Positions 40,798 through 50,613 of a stretch of 58,186 nucleotides of DNA are shown here, one piece after another. The stretch's first letter is position 1; each line of letters starts with the position of its first letter. This DNA is from Nanosynbacter sp. (GTDB lineage Bacteria; Patescibacteriota; Saccharimonadia; Saccharimonadales; Saccharimonadaceae): the NCBI GenBank assembly GCA_015257665.1, contig JABZJS010000006.1, positions 1 to 58,186 of the forward strand, read 5' to 3'. A model generated the notes under the pieces. It was given only the letters and a program-made list of their open reading frames with translations, was not told where the DNA came from and ran no database searches. Position numbers and translations under genes: made by a program.

Positions 40798-43470
40798 GTG
40801 GTTAAAAATAATTTATCACATCGAGTTAGCGTCTACTCCAATCTTGCAGCCAAGCGCCGCACCAAAAAAGACGCCGAAGCCCGCCGCAAAGCGGAGTACT
40901 TGGCAAGCCTACCCAAGCAACCTCTCAAGCGGCTACTCTATCGGATGCATCCACGCCGGGTGGCACAATTTTTATTTAGCAAACGTGGTGCTTATGCCAT
41001 CCTCAAGGTAGTTGGCGGTTTCTTCCTCGTGCTCGCCCTCATTATTGCTGGGCTCTTCACCTATTACCGCAAAGATCTCGATGCAATTCGCCCAGGCGAG
41101 ATAGACAAGCGCGTCCAGACCACCGTTACCAAATACCTTGATCGTAGTGGTCAACTCCTCTGGGAAGACAAAGGTAGCGGCGACTACAAGCTTGTGGTTG
41201 ACGGTGACCAGATTAGCGATTACGTCAAGAAGGCGACAATTGCTGTGGAGGACCGCGATTTTTACAACCACCACGGTATCAGTCTGGCTGGTATTTCTCG
41301 CGCATTCTTGAGTAACTCACAGGGTAATGCTGTGCAGGGTGGCTCAACACTGACGCAGCAGCTTGTTAAGCAAGCCTTCTTTGAGAAGAGTGAAATCGAA
41401 AAACGCGGCCTCGATGGCGTGCCACGCAAAATCAAAGAGGTTATTCTCTCGATTGAGGTTGAGCGTATGTACAACAAAGATCAAATCCTTAACCTCTACC
41501 TCAACGAAGCATCGTATGGTGGCCGCCGCAATGGTGTTGAATCGGCTGCGCGTACCTACTTCCAAAAAGCAGCCAAAGACCTAACGCTAGCCGAATCAGC
41601 ACTGCTAGCTGCCATCCCTAACAGTCCGGGACTCTACAATCCTTACAACACTGCTGGTAATACTGCTCTTATTGCACGCCAGCACAAGGTGCTCGACAAC
41701 ATGGTAGATATGAATTACATTACTAAAGCACAAGCAGCAGAAGCTAAAAAAGTAGCTGTTCTCGATACCGTTAAACCCTTGGCCGATCAATTAGCCGATA
41801 TCAAAGCACCGCACTTCGTCCTGATGGTGCGCGACCAGCTCGAAAAAGAACTGGGTAAGTCAACAGTCGGCAAAGGCGGTCTCACCGTTACAACCACGCT
41901 TGACTCGACACTCCAAGGTAAGCTTGAGGGCCGAATGGAGAGTATGTTTAATGGCAAACTCACGAACTCCAACTGCGGCAACACCAACTGCGCGACCTAC
42001 GCTGGCTTTACCAACGGCGCAGCCGCTATCGAAGATAATAAATCTGGTCAGATCATAGCACTGGTCGGGAGCCGTGGCTTTAACCACGCTGGTTACGGGC
42101 AAGACAATGCCGCTACCGCCTTTATCCAGCCTGGTTCGTCCATCAAGCCACTGGTCTACGCCCAGCTCTTCCAAAACAAGGGCAATGGCAAGACTAACTA
42201 CGGGAGCGGCTCTGTCCTCTCCGACTCAAAAATCAGCTTTGGTAGTTGGACACCGCAAAACGCCGATGGTAAGTTCCAAAACAACATTAACCTCCGCCAA
42301 GCTCTCGCTCGCTCACGCAATATCCCCGCCATCAAGGCCATGCAAGAGAACGAGCGTAACAAACGCGGCAGTACCTGGCAAACCATTCGCGATATGGGCG
42401 ACAGCGCTTACTGCACTCAAGGTGCGGACTCCCAAGCTGGTTTATCAAGCGCTATCGGGAGCTGTGGTACACGCCTCGTCGACCATGTCAATGCCATCGC
42501 ATCTTTGGCGCGGATGGGTACCTACACCCCGCAATCAACCGTTCTCAAAGTAACCAACAGTACTGGTCAAGTCCTTAAGCAGTACACGGCCTCTACAAAG
42601 CAGGTGATCGACCAGCAAGCCGCCTACATCGTCAATGATATCCTCGGTGACTCCAGTGCGCGAGCCAACCTTGGTGGTGGGCAAGACTACATGCCACAAA
42701 TGAATCGCCTCAAGGCGAAGACAGCTGTCAAGACCGGTACATCAAACTCCGAGATCAATGGCAAGGTGGTAGCAAAGGATATTTGGACAGTCGGCTACAC
42801 ACCGACACTATCGATGGCGGTTTGGCTGGGCAACTCTGACACGTCACCACTACGCAACGGTAATTCACTCATCCCCGCTATGCTGCTCGACTACACTATG
42901 GCCGATGCCACGCAATACTATGTTAGCCAAAACAAAGCTTCGTACAGTGATTGGTTCTCTGCACCTAGTGGTATCCAGCGAATCAACAATGAAGTCTACC
43001 CATCGTATTACAATAAAAACTCCAACCGCAGTAGCAACACAATGTCATTCGATCGGGTATCTAAGAAAAAGGCCACAAGCTGCACACCAGAGTCAGCTCG
43101 CGTTGACATCCCTGTCACTCGGTCAAAGGACTCGTCAGGTAAAGAGACTGTCTCAGCTCAAGATGGCTATGATGCGACCAGTAATGACGATACTCATCGC
43201 TGTACCGACTCCAAACCAAGTGTTTCCGTCGCCGTAAGCTCGAGTGGGCAATCGGCGACGGTATACTACCGGCAGGGTAGTCACCCACTCCAACAGTTAG
43301 AGGTGAAGGTAGGTGACCAGCTCGTTGGTACGCGCCACGTCAGTAGCGATGGCGACACCAACGTCTCTATCCCCTCCTCTGCTGGCAAAAATTTCACTGT
43401 GACTGCCACACTGACAGACAGCGTATACTACAGTGACAAAAACACCGCTCACGGTCAACGAACGAGCTAG
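40798..43470 (+). CDS. Class A penicillin-binding protein (transglycosylase/transpeptidase)
   Basis: An 890-residue bifunctional peptidoglycan synthase. A basic cytoplasmic N-terminus (about 1-60) precedes one transmembrane helix (about 70-91). The GT51 domain has catalytic Glu in 'AVEDRDFYNHHG' (about 151), 'GGSTLTQQLVKQ' and 'VERMYNKDQILNLYLNEASYGG'. The transpeptidase domain has SxxK in 'PGSSIKP', SxN in 'RSRNIP' and KTG in 'VKTGTSN'. The tail is Ser/Thr-rich with a small beta domain (about 800-880). Start codon GTG at 40798 with AGAGGA about 9 nt upstream. Membrane-bound, facing out. Confidence 0.95.
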   Translation: MVKNNLSHRVSVYSNLAAKRRTKKDAEARRKAEYLASLPKQPLKRLLYRMHPRRVAQFLFSKRGAYAILKVVGGFFLVLALIIAGLFTYYRKDLDAIRPGEIDKRVQTTVTKYLDRSGQLLWEDKGSGDYKLVVDGDQISDYVKKATIAVEDRDFYNHHGISLAGISRAFLSNSQGNAVQGGSTLTQQLVKQAFFEKSEIEKRGLDGVPRKIKEVILSIEVERMYNKDQILNLYLNEASYGGRRNGVESAARTYFQKAAKDLTLAESALLAAIPNSPGLYNPYNTAGNTALIARQHKVLDNMVDMNYITKAQAAEAKKVAVLDTVKPLADQLADIKAPHFVLMVRDQLEKELGKSTVGKGGLTVTTTLDSTLQGKLEGRMESMFNGKLTNSNCGNTNCATYAGFTNGAAAIEDNKSGQIIALVGSRGFNHAGYGQDNAATAFIQPGSSIKPLVYAQLFQNKGNGKTNYGSGSVLSDSKISFGSWTPQNADGKFQNNINLRQALARSRNIPAIKAMQENERNKRGSTWQTIRDMGDSAYCTQGADSQAGLSSAIGSCGTRLVDHVNAIASLARMGTYTPQSTVLKVTNSTGQVLKQYTASTKQVIDQQAAYIVNDILGDSSARANLGGGQDYMPQMNRLKAKTAVKTGTSNSEINGKVVAKDIWTVGYTPTLSMAVWLGNSDTSPLRNGNSLIPAMLLDYTMADATQYYVSQNKASYSDWFSAPSGIQRINNEVYPSYYNKNSNRSSNTMSFDRVSKKKATSCTPESARVDIPVTRSKDSSGKETVSAQDGYDATSNDDTHRCTDSKPSVSVAVSSSGQSATVYYRQGSHPLQQLEVKVGDQLVGTRHVSSDGDTNVSIPSSAGKNFTVTATLTDSVYYSDKNTAHGQRTS

Positions 43471-43602
43471 TGTGCTTTCTCAAAGCGATCATTTACCCCT
43501 GGGCTATATGCGCAGGTTTTTTTATGATGGAGACTTTGTTACTCTCCTAAGAATTGCACGAGTACTTGCGCCCTTTTGGTTGCATTGCTTAGGAACTAGC
43601 GG

Positions 43603-44418
43603 CTATGCGGCAAACAATAAAGGTTCCACCACCCTCACCAACTGCCGATGCAACTCCGGCGCTCCCGCCAGCCAGGTGAAGTTCTCGTGAGAGCGATTCA
43701 GGGCGTCGTGGTAATCCATGGAGTTACCGGCAATATCGGTATAGACGCCGCCTGCTTCCTCAATGATGATCTGCTGCGCGACGTTGTCCCAGATCTTGCT
43801 CGTTTGATTGGCGCAGGCACCATAGGCACCCTTTGCAACCATTGCTTGGTCGACGACACTATTAGACGAGCGGAGATTACGGATCGAGAGGATGATGGTA
43901 CCAAGTAACTCAGCCTCGCGCTTTGTCCGGGCTGGATCCTCAGGGTGGCCGTCAATACCATACGCAACGAGACTATTGGCAAGGTCGGTTTCACGTGAGA
44001 CATGGATTTTCTGGCCATTACACCAGGCACCTACACCCTTAGTCGCAACGTAAAGTTCGCCAAAGGCAGGCAGGGCTATTCCACCAGCCACTGGTGTGTC
44101 GTGATCAAGCAACCCCAGCATAATGCCATACTGTGGTAGCCCCACCGCAAAGTTGCTCGTCCCATCGATCGGGTCAACCACCCAGGTGCAGTGCGACCCG
44201 TTATCGACACAGCCCAATTCCTCATCGATAATATTATGATCAGGATATGCTGTGCGGATTGCATCCGTCAGGAAATGGCCGATCTCCAGGTCGGTCTCTG
44301 TCAGGACTTGATTGCAATCTCCCGCTTTGACCGAATGAGAGAGATTGCCAAAGTTTGCGGCTGCAATCTTCGCGGCGGCGGTGAGGGTGGTGGTGAGAAA
44401 GTCTCGATAGGTATGCAT
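43603..44418 (-). CDS. Inositol monophosphatase family protein
   Basis: A 271-residue metal-dependent phosphatase. Motif A 'NIIDEELGC' (metal ligands, about 64-72), motif 'WVVDPIDGTSNFAVGLPQYG' (about 84-103; the usual form is DPIDGT) and the late 'IWDNVAQQIIIEEAGG' (about 208-223) are intact. The family includes inositol-, histidinol- and PAP-phosphatases; the substrate cannot be decided. I chose the ATG at 44418, preceded by AAGGGGAA; the ATG six codons earlier is possible. A TATACT box lies upstream. Confidence 0.88.
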   Translation of the reverse strand: MHTYRDFLTTTLTAAAKIAAANFGNLSHSVKAGDCNQVLTETDLEIGHFLTDAIRTAYPDHNIIDEELGCVDNGSHCTWVVDPIDGTSNFAVGLPQYGIMLGLLDHDTPVAGGIALPAFGELYVATKGVGAWCNGQKIHVSRETDLANSLVAYGIDGHPEDPARTKREAELLGTIILSIRNLRSSNSVVDQAMVAKGAYGACANQTSKIWDNVAQQIIIEEAGGVYTDIAGNSMDYHDALNRSHENFTWLAGAPELHRQLVRVVEPLLFAA

Positions 44419-44525
44419 AATTGCTTCCCCTTTCATGGCATTACTACTATCAGTATAACACCCTGAGAATCCCGTATCAAAAATTAAACAATATCTCTTT
44501 ACTATCTGCTAGCTTCGCAACAACG

Positions 44526-45710
44526 CTAATCCGTCTGCTTTTTTACCAAATCAAGCAGCGCCGCTTCGTGGTCAACACGGCGACGTGATGATGAGCGAGT
44601 GGTTCGTTTTTTGGAGGCAGCTTGCTTAGCTACCTGTGAGGTGCGGCTCGTTGTTGATTGCTTGGTATATCTGGATTGAGGGGATGAAGCAGCCTGCGGA
44701 GATTTCGGAGTTGTAGCGGCTCGCGCGCGAGAGGTACGCTTGGCTAGCTGCTTTGGTTGTGGTTGCTCTGCTGGCTTTGTTTTCTCATGGGCCACACGTG
44801 CCGTTCGCTGAGGCTGGCTTGAGGCTAGCTGGTCATTTTTCTTATCTGCTTTTTCTGCTGGAGCTGTGGTAGCGCGGGTCCGCGCTGGTTGGCGAGAGCG
44901 CAAAGTCTTTGCTGGTTTGGGCTGAGTAGATGGTTGAGTAGCCGACTCTTCTTGCGCTGCTGCTTTTCCTGATGATGCTTCAACTGAGCGCGCTTTGGCT
45001 GGCTGAACTACTGGCTTTTTGACGAGCTTGGCAAAGATCATCTTACCTGCAGCGGTCTGAAGGTTGCGAATAATCTCCACTTCACAGGTGCGGCCCAGCT
45101 GGCTGCTGGCTTGCTCTACAACAACCATTGTGCCATCTGGCAAATGCCCAACCGCCTGATGAGCATCCTGTCCCTTCTGAAGGAGCGCTAGTGTCAGGTG
45201 CTCACCAGGTAAATGTGCCATCCGGATGCTTTGCGCCAGCTCATTCATGTTGAGCACGCCAATCCCTTCCACAGCGGCGACTTTGTTAAGGTTATAATCG
45301 ATCGTAAGCAGCCATGCGCCATGCTGCTTAGCTAGGCTCAGCAATCGCTCATCAACTCCCTCGCGTGCTTTGCTGCCATCCTGCAAGAGCTCTACCTCAA
45401 CTTCGTCCATTGCCTGCAATTCCGTCACAACGTCAAGGCCATAACGCGCGCGAGCTCGCTTGTCGCTGTCGGCATGATCTGCCAAAAATTGCAGCTCGCC
45501 CACCACACTACGGGGGATCACCAGCGTGTCACCAATAAATCCTGTTTTGGCAACGGCCGTAATGCGACCGTCCATTAGCACCGACGTATCGACTAACAAT
45601 GCTCGCCCTTTTGTTTTGAGTGTGTTACGCGGCAATCGAGCCAGAAGATAACTGACTTCGCCAAGGATAATAAGTGTGATGATAAGCAACACAATAGTAG
45701 ATAATTGCAT
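44526..45710 (-). CDS. PIN/TRAM domain membrane protein (YacL-like) with a long basic tail
   Basis: A 394-residue protein. One N-terminal membrane helix (about 4-24), a PIN nuclease-like domain ('LLVDTSVLMDGRI', 'IPRSVVGELQFLAD', 'LLTIDYNLNKVA', about 38-160) and a TRAM RNA-binding domain ('LPDGTMVVVEQAS', ending 'AAGKMIFAKLVKK' near 231). All acidic PIN positions I can see are kept. The residues after about 235 form a low-complexity Ala/Thr/Ser/Lys/Arg tail of about 160 residues, probably disordered and nucleic-acid binding. The gene follows radA by 13 nt in the clpC operon; radA followed by a yacL-like gene is also the Gram-positive order. Confidence 0.9.
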   Translation of the reverse strand: MQLSTIVLLIITLIILGEVSYLLARLPRNTLKTKGRALLVDTSVLMDGRITAVAKTGFIGDTLVIPRSVVGELQFLADHADSDKRARARYGLDVVTELQAMDEVEVELLQDGSKAREGVDERLLSLAKQHGAWLLTIDYNLNKVAAVEGIGVLNMNELAQSIRMAHLPGEHLTLALLQKGQDAHQAVGHLPDGTMVVVEQASSQLGRTCEVEIIRNLQTAAGKMIFAKLVKKPVVQPAKARSVEASSGKAAAQEESATQPSTQPKPAKTLRSRQPARTRATTAPAEKADKKNDQLASSQPQRTARVAHEKTKPAEQPQPKQLAKRTSRARAATTPKSPQAASSPQSRYTKQSTTSRTSQVAKQAASKKRTTRSSSRRRVDHEAALLDLVKKQTD

Positions 45711-45723
45711 GTTGTTCCTTTTG

Positions 45724-47079
45724 TTATGTTTTTAGATAGGTAATGAGTGCGCTGCGGATATCGCGCACATCATGAACAAAGGGCGTCTTAAGGCCAGAAT
45801 GCGGAGCAATTGCTTTGGTGAAGCCGAGTTTTTGCGCCTCGGCAATGCGCCGCTCGGCCGCTTGGGCACTACGTACTTCACCGCCAAGACCCACCTCGCC
45901 AAACACTACTACGCCATCATCAAGGCGTCGACCAGCAGCAGCACTAGCAATTGCCATGACAACGGCTAAGTCGGCCGCCCGATCAGCCAGTTTGAGTCCA
46001 CCGACAACGTTGATGTAGATATCTTTATCGGATAATTGCAATTTGGTGCGCCGCTCGAGGACAGCGATCAAAAGGTTGAGTCGGTTGAGGTCAAATCCGC
46101 TGGCTGTCCTCTTAGGATACCCGAAATGGGTTGGATTGACAAGTGCTTGGATCTCGACAAGAATGGGGCGATTGCCCTCAAGTGTAGCCAGTACCACCGA
46201 TCCATCGGCATTTTGGCGCTCGGCAAGTAGCGCAGCTGAGGGGTTCTCTACCGCTGTCAGGCCACGCTCACCCATAGCAAAAATCGCCGCTTCATTCGTG
46301 CTACCATAGCGGTTCTTGATGGCCCGCACTACCTTAAAGCCGCCGTAGCGATCGCCCTCAAACTGCAACACCACATCCACGAGATGCTCAAGTACCTTGG
46401 GTCCCGCGATCGACCCTTCCTTCGTCACATGGCCCACCAGCACTACCGCCGTCCCTGATTGCTTGGCCGCTTGAATGATAACGTTGCTGGCGTTAGTAAT
46501 TTGGCTTACAGTGCCTGGTGCACTGGTGATCTCAGCCAGGCTCAGCGTCTGAATCGAATCGACAATTACCAGCTGGTATTGGCCGGTACGGATGGTAGCC
46601 GCAATATCATCAGCACTCGTGCTCGCTGCAAACGATAATGCCTCGTGCTGGTCGGCACCCAGTCGCGTGGCTCGCAGCGCTACCTGCCCAGCCGACTCCT
46701 CACCACTGATATAGAGCACCGCTTGCTGCTGCGCAACCGCATGCGCGACCTGGAGCAAGAGAGTGCTCTTGCCCATACCCGGTTGCCCCGCCAGAAGCAG
46801 CACACCACCAGGCAAAATACCACCACCCAGCACTGTATCAAGATCGGCAATGCCCGTTGCAAGCCGAGCTGCTGGCTCATCCTGGCTTGCAGCAGTGATT
46901 GGCCGCGGCTGTAGCAACGTACCTTGGCCAGTGCTACGTGCCACAGCCGATTTGCCCACCGGGGCTGGCGCTTGCTCAACGAGGCTATTCCACTGGCCGC
47001 ATTGTTCACACTTACCGGTCCATTTTGGTGAGCGCGCACCACACTGCTGACAAACAAACACCGTGCGAGCTCGTGCCAT
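45724..47079 (-). CDS. radA: DNA repair protein RadA
   Basis: A 451-residue RecA-like branch-migration ATPase that helps process recombination intermediates. The N-terminal C4 zinc finger (CQQC...CEQC, residues 10-30) is intact, Walker A reads 'GQPGMGKSTLL' (about 98-108), the RadA signature 'KNRYGSTNE' stands near 259, and a Lon-like C-terminal domain ('YINVVGGLKLADRAADLAVVMAIASA') follows. The start overlaps the stop of the upstream HExxH gene (TAATG). Second to last gene of the clpC operon, as in Bacillus-type clpC-radA operons. Confidence 0.96.
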   Translation of the reverse strand: MARARTVFVCQQCGARSPKWTGKCEQCGQWNSLVEQAPAPVGKSAVARSTGQGTLLQPRPITAASQDEPAARLATGIADLDTVLGGGILPGGVLLLAGQPGMGKSTLLLQVAHAVAQQQAVLYISGEESAGQVALRATRLGADQHEALSFAASTSADDIAATIRTGQYQLVIVDSIQTLSLAEITSAPGTVSQITNASNVIIQAAKQSGTAVVLVGHVTKEGSIAGPKVLEHLVDVVLQFEGDRYGGFKVVRAIKNRYGSTNEAAIFAMGERGLTAVENPSAALLAERQNADGSVVLATLEGNRPILVEIQALVNPTHFGYPKRTASGFDLNRLNLLIAVLERRTKLQLSDKDIYINVVGGLKLADRAADLAVVMAIASAAAGRRLDDGVVVFGEVGLGGEVRSAQAAERRIAEAQKLGFTKAIAPHSGLKTPFVHDVRDIRSALITYLKT

Positions 47080-48077
47080 TACACTTGCTCCTTAGGTTGC
47101 TCAATGCCATTAATGCTTTGGTTCAGCTCATTAGCACGAACTGACAAGGCATTGAGCCGAGTGATCTTCGCATTATATATCTCAACGCGCTGATTAATCG
47201 CGAGCCGCTGTGCCTCAAGCGCTCGCTGACGCGCTAAGAGCTTCTTACGTGCTGCCTGGAATGATGCATCATCGCGAAAGCCGCCATTTTGGGCTCTCGC
47301 ATTAAACACCTTAATATCAGCCGACAGCTGCTCAGCCATCTCTTTGTACTGTGCTTGATCAGTAGGAAGCTGGGTAGCTTCTTGGTTGATTGCCTTGCTG
47401 AGCGCTTTGGCTTCTTGATCGACTTTGTCAAAGACAGCTTGGTAAGCATCACTGCGTGCGACAATCGCCGCACGGTTACGAAAATACCGACTATAGTGCT
47501 GCTCTAACTCACTGTTGATTGTACCAATCTGTGTGCCAATAATAGAATGAAGTTCATTATTACGCTCGCCTGGTTCGGCCTGGTCATAATACTTCACCAT
47601 TGAGGCAATGACCGGATTGGTCTTGATCTTGGCGTACTCTGCTTCGATAAGCTTGTCAATCCGCTGTCGCTCGCTTGGGCCAAGTCGCTCATATGCGGCA
47701 TGTAATAACTCGTGTGCTGTCGTGACGGGTTCGGCGTTAGTCAGTTCTTGATTCTGCACATTGTAGACGTAAATCCGGCGCAAGTGGTAGCAACCAAGGA
47801 TAGCGGCTGTGCGCTCAGTCGATTTGCAGCTTTTGTTAAACTCAGTCTTGTCCTGCAATTGTGGCTGACTCGCATAGAGCAGCTGCCGACCTTTATCGGT
47901 CAGCTCAAGCTGATCAATTACCGCTTGCATTGCACTATCGGGCTGGTACCGGCTCGCCACTGCGGCATCGTAGAGCTCTGGGCCATAGGTCAGCCCAGCC
48001 CAAGCCATGCCGCCGATCATCACTAGGCCGACCAGTGTCGAGAGGAGGCGCTTAGGCCTTTTCGCTACGTGCGTCAA
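47079..48077 (-). CDS. Membrane-anchored HExxH-containing protein with C-terminal coiled coil
   Basis: A 332-residue protein not assigned to a named family. After a basic start (KRPKRLLST) a hydrophobic helix (about 12-30) anchors it. 'VTTAHELLHAAYERL' (about 118-132) has the HExxH of zincin metallopeptidases; a conserved-looking Glu follows in 'KLIEAEYAKI'. Two cysteines (KSC, LGC) may form a disulfide. The last 120 residues are heptad-rich coiled coil. Its operon position between clpC and radA suggests a role in cell-envelope stress, but that is inference. The ATG overlaps the end of clpC by 26 bases. Confidence 0.75.
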   Translation of the reverse strand: MTHVAKRPKRLLSTLVGLVMIGGMAWAGLTYGPELYDAAVASRYQPDSAMQAVIDQLELTDKGRQLLYASQPQLQDKTEFNKSCKSTERTAAILGCYHLRRIYVYNVQNQELTNAEPVTTAHELLHAAYERLGPSERQRIDKLIEAEYAKIKTNPVIASMVKYYDQAEPGERNNELHSIIGTQIGTINSELEQHYSRYFRNRAAIVARSDAYQAVFDKVDQEAKALSKAINQEATQLPTDQAQYKEMAEQLSADIKVFNARAQNGGFRDDASFQAARKKLLARQRALEAQRLAINQRVEIYNAKITRLNALSVRANELNQSINGIEQPKEQV

Positions 48078-50544
48078 TCGTCAGCTCCCCTTTTCGTACT
48101 CCAACTGTCAAGACCGACCCTTTGGCGTAGTGACGGGCCAAAATCCCCTCTGCAAGGCGATGTTCCAGCTCGTCCTCAATCGTACGCCGCAGCGGCCGCG
48201 CCCCAAAGGTGCGGCTGTAGCCCTGAGCGATCAACCGTCGCTTTGCCGCTGGCAACACCTTAACGGCAAGGCTCTGACGAGCCAAACGCCGATTAAGCTC
48301 GGCAATTTGCAAGTCGAATATCTTCCCAACCTCTGGCTTAGTAAGTGGGCAGAAGGTGATGATTGCATCAAACCGATTGATTAGCTCCGGTCGCATGAAT
48401 CGCTCCAGTGCCTCACGAGTATATGACTCATTGCGTCGCTGCTGCTGTGCTGTATCGTCCTCGTCGGCCAGTTTGGCCTGAAAGCCAAGGCTGCGATTAT
48501 GTTGCATTTTGTCTGCTCCAAGATTGCTGGTGAGGATGATGATTGTGTTGCGGAAGCTCACGACACGACCAGTCGAGTCGGTCAATGTGCCATCCTCAAG
48601 GAGCTGCAGCAACATCTGAAAGATATCGGGGTGAGCCTTTTCAATTTCATCAAACAACACCACACTATAGGGTTGACGCCGCACCTTATCTGTCAATTTG
48701 CCGCCATCGTCGTAGCCTACATAGCCAGCAGGCGCACCAACAAGTCGGCTCGCGGTATGCTTCTCGCCAAACTCACTCATATCGATCTTAATCAGCGCGT
48801 CGTCTGAACCGAATACCTCACGAGCAAGCACGCGCGCCAGCTCGGTCTTGCCGACACCAGTTGGCCCCATAAAGACAAAGCTACCGATCGGCCGCTGGCT
48901 GCTCGCCACGCCACTACGACTTCGCCGGATAGCACGAGCAACTTTGCCAACCGCTTCTTCTTGGCCAATCAGATATTTGCCAAGGTGTTTCTCAAGATTA
49001 CGCAGGAGCTTCGCCTCACTTGTGCGAACTTTCTCAACCGGGATGTGTGTCATCACAGCAATGGCATGAGCAATATTATCCTCGGTGAGTACCAGTGGAG
49101 TTTTGCGACTTTGCTCGCGACGTGCTTGCTCAAGCTGGTCGGTCAACTGGCTAATACGCTGCTTATAGAGAGCAGCGCGCTCATAGTCTTCTGCTGCTAC
49201 GGCATCTTCCATTTTCTCATTCAGTGCTTTGAGCTCACGGACATACTCGCGTTGCTTGCTTGGCTTATGTCCTTTCTTAACGCGTACCAGAGCTGCTGCT
49301 TCATCAATCACATCGATCGCCTTGTCTGGCATAAAGCGATCGGCCACATAGCGGTCACTCATATACACCGCCGACTCGATCACATCATCACTAATCTTCA
49401 CCCCGTGATGTTTCTCATAGTAGCTGCGCAGCCCCTTAAGGATTGCCACCGTATCCTTCACACTTGGCTCCTTAACGAGTACTGTCTGAAAGCGACGCTC
49501 GAGCGCGCTGTCCTTCTCGATATGCTTGCGATATTCCTCCAGCGTCGTCGCACCGATGAGGTGCAACTCACCTCGGGCTAGCGCTGGCTTGAGAATATTA
49601 GCTGCATCCATTGCCCCGCCCTCTGCTGAGCCAGCCCCTACAAGCATGTGCAATTCATCGATAAAGGCAATGATGTTGCCCTGCTTAGTAATCTCGCGAA
49701 TCAGTGCCGTTAGCCGCTCCTCGAACTGCCCACGGTACTTAGTGCCAGCGACAATCGCCGTCATATCGAGCATAACCACTCGCTTGTCGAGCAAATTATC
49801 TGGCACATCCTCGCGGACAATCCGCTGCGCGAGGCCTTCAACGATGGCCGTCTTACCTACCCCTGGCTCACCCAGCAAGACAGGGTTATTCTTGGTGCGA
49901 CGGCTGAGAATTGTTACAAGGCGTTCGGTCTCGCGTGCTCGCCCTACCACAGTATCAAGCTTACCATCGGCTGCCTTGGCGGTTAGGTCAATGCTATATT
50001 TGCTCAGCGCATTGCCACCCCGCGGCGCTGGCCGATACTTCGTATCGGTGCGAGTACTTGTGCCACCGTGACTCTCTTCTTCACGTATATCATCAAAGTG
50101 GGCTTCGAGGTTGCGGACGATCGCCTCGGTATCTGCCCCCATTTCGCGTAGCAATACAGTTGCGCGGGCGTTGTTTTGCTTGAGCAAGCTATAGAGAATA
50201 TGCTCTGTGCCGAGCTCATCATGCTCATATTCCTTCGCAATTTCCCACCCCATCCGAAGTGTCAATAGAGCCGTCTCGGACAGACCAGTTGCCCCACCAG
50301 TCCGTACTGTAATATTCTTGAGCGGCTGCAGGTGAAGTGAATCCTCTGCCCGGCGCAGCGTAATACCAGCATCGGCGAGTACCTTGGTACCGAGGCTGGC
50401 ACTTTGGCTCAGAATACCAAGCAATAAGTGTTCGGTACCAATATAGGGGTTGCCATACCCTCGGGCAATTGCATCAGCATACTGGACGCTCAGGCGAGCA
50501 TCATCACTCAAATGGCTAATAAAATCTGCAAAATCATCTTCCAT
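48052..50544 (-). CDS. clpC: ATP-dependent Clp protease ATP-binding subunit ClpC
   Basis: An 830-residue AAA+ unfoldase that feeds ClpP. The N-domain has the two Clp repeats ('FISHLSDDARLSVQYADAIARGYGNPYIGTEHLLLGIL'), AAA1 has Walker A 'GEPGVGKTAIVEG' and 'IIAFIDELHMLVGAG', a middle region carries a UVR-like helix ('KMEDAVAAEDYERAALYKQRISQL'), and AAA2 has 'GPTGVGKTELAR' and 'LFDEIEKAHPDIF'. The UVR motif and domain order distinguish ClpC from ClpB/ClpA. The ATG at 50544 is fixed by GGAGG 7 nt upstream. A perfect CIRCE overlaps the promoter. First gene of clpC - HExxH - radA - PIN/TRAM. Confidence 0.96.
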   Translation of the reverse strand: MEDDFADFISHLSDDARLSVQYADAIARGYGNPYIGTEHLLLGILSQSASLGTKVLADAGITLRRAEDSLHLQPLKNITVRTGGATGLSETALLTLRMGWEIAKEYEHDELGTEHILYSLLKQNNARATVLLREMGADTEAIVRNLEAHFDDIREEESHGGTSTRTDTKYRPAPRGGNALSKYSIDLTAKAADGKLDTVVGRARETERLVTILSRRTKNNPVLLGEPGVGKTAIVEGLAQRIVREDVPDNLLDKRVVMLDMTAIVAGTKYRGQFEERLTALIREITKQGNIIAFIDELHMLVGAGSAEGGAMDAANILKPALARGELHLIGATTLEEYRKHIEKDSALERRFQTVLVKEPSVKDTVAILKGLRSYYEKHHGVKISDDVIESAVYMSDRYVADRFMPDKAIDVIDEAAALVRVKKGHKPSKQREYVRELKALNEKMEDAVAAEDYERAALYKQRISQLTDQLEQARREQSRKTPLVLTEDNIAHAIAVMTHIPVEKVRTSEAKLLRNLEKHLGKYLIGQEEAVGKVARAIRRSRSGVASSQRPIGSFVFMGPTGVGKTELARVLAREVFGSDDALIKIDMSEFGEKHTASRLVGAPAGYVGYDDGGKLTDKVRRQPYSVVLFDEIEKAHPDIFQMLLQLLEDGTLTDSTGRVVSFRNTIIILTSNLGADKMQHNRSLGFQAKLADEDDTAQQQRRNESYTREALERFMRPELINRFDAIITFCPLTKPEVGKIFDLQIAELNRRLARQSLAVKVLPAAKRRLIAQGYSRTFGARPLRRTIEDELEHRLAEGILARHYAKGSVLTVGVRKGELTIDARSEKA

Positions 50545-50584
50545 GTCGTCCTCCAAAATCTGTGGCCAAAAAGCCACCCTACTC

Positions 50585-50613
50585 AGTATACGCTGCTTAT
50601 TAGCACTCGTCAA
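50585..50613 (-). promoter_or_regulatory. Promoter of the clpC operon
   Basis: Minus strand: TTGACG (50608-50613), a 17-nt spacer and TATACT (50585-50590). The leader is about 35 nt with GGAGG, unlike clpP, though the CIRCE-promoter geometry is the same. Confidence 0.85.

Noticed and set aside
50545..50613. 23-codon N-terminal extension of clpC
   Set aside because: It runs over the promoter and the CIRCE operator; GGAGG marks the ATG at 50544.
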